DNA of 5,557 nucleotides from Acidilobaceae archaeon (GTDB taxonomy: Archaea; Thermoproteota; Thermoprotei_A; Sulfolobales; Acidilobaceae). Positions 5,462 to 5,557 of the stretch are shown here, piece after piece. Both the position numbers and the translations under genes were made by a program. Where the stretch lies: NCBI GenBank assembly GCA_027044005.1, contig JALUDK010000072.1:1-5557 (forward strand), written 5' to 3'. Below the pieces are notes generated by a model. It saw only the letters and a program-made list of their open reading frames with translations, searched no databases and was not told where the DNA came from. The stretch's first letter is position 1, and each line of letters begins with the position of its first letter.

Positions 5462-5557
5462 ATGCGTATGCCTAGAAGGACCACGCTAGTCCTGGATGAC
5501 GACGTGTATGAGGCCCTAGTGCGGGAGAGCGTTAGGAAGTATGGGACCGTCAAGGCC
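5462..5557 (+). CDS. Ribbon-helix-helix (CopG/VapB-like) DNA-binding protein, 3'-truncated by window edge
   Basis: The first 32 codons are visible and the frame stays open to the window end. After a basic start (MRMPRR) comes RTTLVL, a likely DNA-contacting beta strand, then the helix DDDVYEALVRESVRKYG, and TVKA leading toward a second helix. This strand-helix pattern with Asp residues at the helix start is typical of archaeal ribbon-helix-helix proteins of the VapB antitoxin or CopG regulator type. An in-frame TAG lies directly before the ATG at 5462, so the gene cannot extend upstream; the ATG at 5468 is an alternative start. AGAGGGG (5447-5453) is a plausible SD, 8 bases before ATG 5462. 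Such proteins usually repress their own promoter. If it is an antitoxin, a PIN-domain VapC toxin gene should follow beyond the window. It is divergent from moxR and may or may not control it. Confidence 0.72.
   Translation, partial: MRMPRRTTLVLDDDVYEALVRESVRKYGTVKA

Larger units (their letters stand above)
5349..5475. repeat. Perfect 10-base inverted repeat flanking the divergent promoter region
   Basis: CTAGGCATAC at 5349-5358 is the exact reverse complement of GTATGCCTAG at 5466-5475, with 107 bases between the arms. The left arm lies just upstream of the moxR TATA-like box. The right arm begins four bases after the A of the divergent gene's start codon. Related half-sites occur beside each arm: GCATAT at 5361-5366 and GGCATGG at 5452-5458. 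The arrangement suits paired operators for a dimeric regulator, perhaps the ribbon-helix-helix protein itself. The repeat is seen directly; the role is inferred. Confidence 0.5.

Noticed and set aside
5455..5475. Short ATG-initiated frame (MVDAYA then stop) overlapping the start of the ribbon-helix-helix gene, considered as an upstream leader peptide
   Set aside because: It is six codons long, has no independent SD and is easily explained by chance.

Overview
The window looks like part of the genome of a hyperthermophilic crenarchaeon (Thermoproteota, possibly Desulfurococcales). The reasons are heavy use of AGG/AGA arginine, ATA isoleucine and CTA leucine codons at moderately high GC, tightly packed and overlapping genes, archaeal-type Shine-Dalgarno sequences (GGAGGTG, GGTGA), TTG starts, and TATA-like boxes in the single intergenic gap. 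The species cannot be fixed from the sequence alone. Apart from one divergent intergenic region of about 185 bases (5277-5461), essentially every base is coding.

Left part, plus strand (2-1578): two consecutive von Willebrand factor A (VWA) membrane proteins. The first has lost its 5' end to the window edge but still shows its metal-binding MIDAS motif at the very first codons. Its stop overlaps the start of the second gene (ATGA), which has the BatA-like layout of two N-terminal membrane helices, a VWA domain with a complete MIDAS, and a C-terminal helix.

Middle and right part, minus strand (5276 down to 1538): a compact four-gene operon. In transcription order it encodes a MoxR-family AAA+ ATPase, an ABC-2 type exporter ATPase, its six-helix permease, and an unrecognised membrane-anchored protein with a large presumed extracellular domain. 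The genes are separated by 11 bases, a 23-base overlap and 4 bases. The last gene runs tail-to-tail into the BatA-like gene with a 41-base overlap.

Right edge, plus strand (5462 to the end): the first 32 codons of a ribbon-helix-helix DNA-binding protein, probably an antitoxin or small regulator, divergent from moxR. The shared intergenic region carries TATA-like elements and a perfect 10-base inverted repeat (5349-5358 and 5466-5475), a candidate operator.

Taken together, MoxR ATPases and VWA proteins are established functional partners (chaperone-like assembly or metal insertion). Here they sit on two convergent transcription units, and MoxR leads an ABC exporter operon. A working hypothesis is an envelope-maturation module in which MoxR and the membrane VWA proteins act on the exporter and its ectodomain partner. 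This is inference from context; the sequence does not prove it. No mobile element, CRISPR array, rRNA or tRNA was found.
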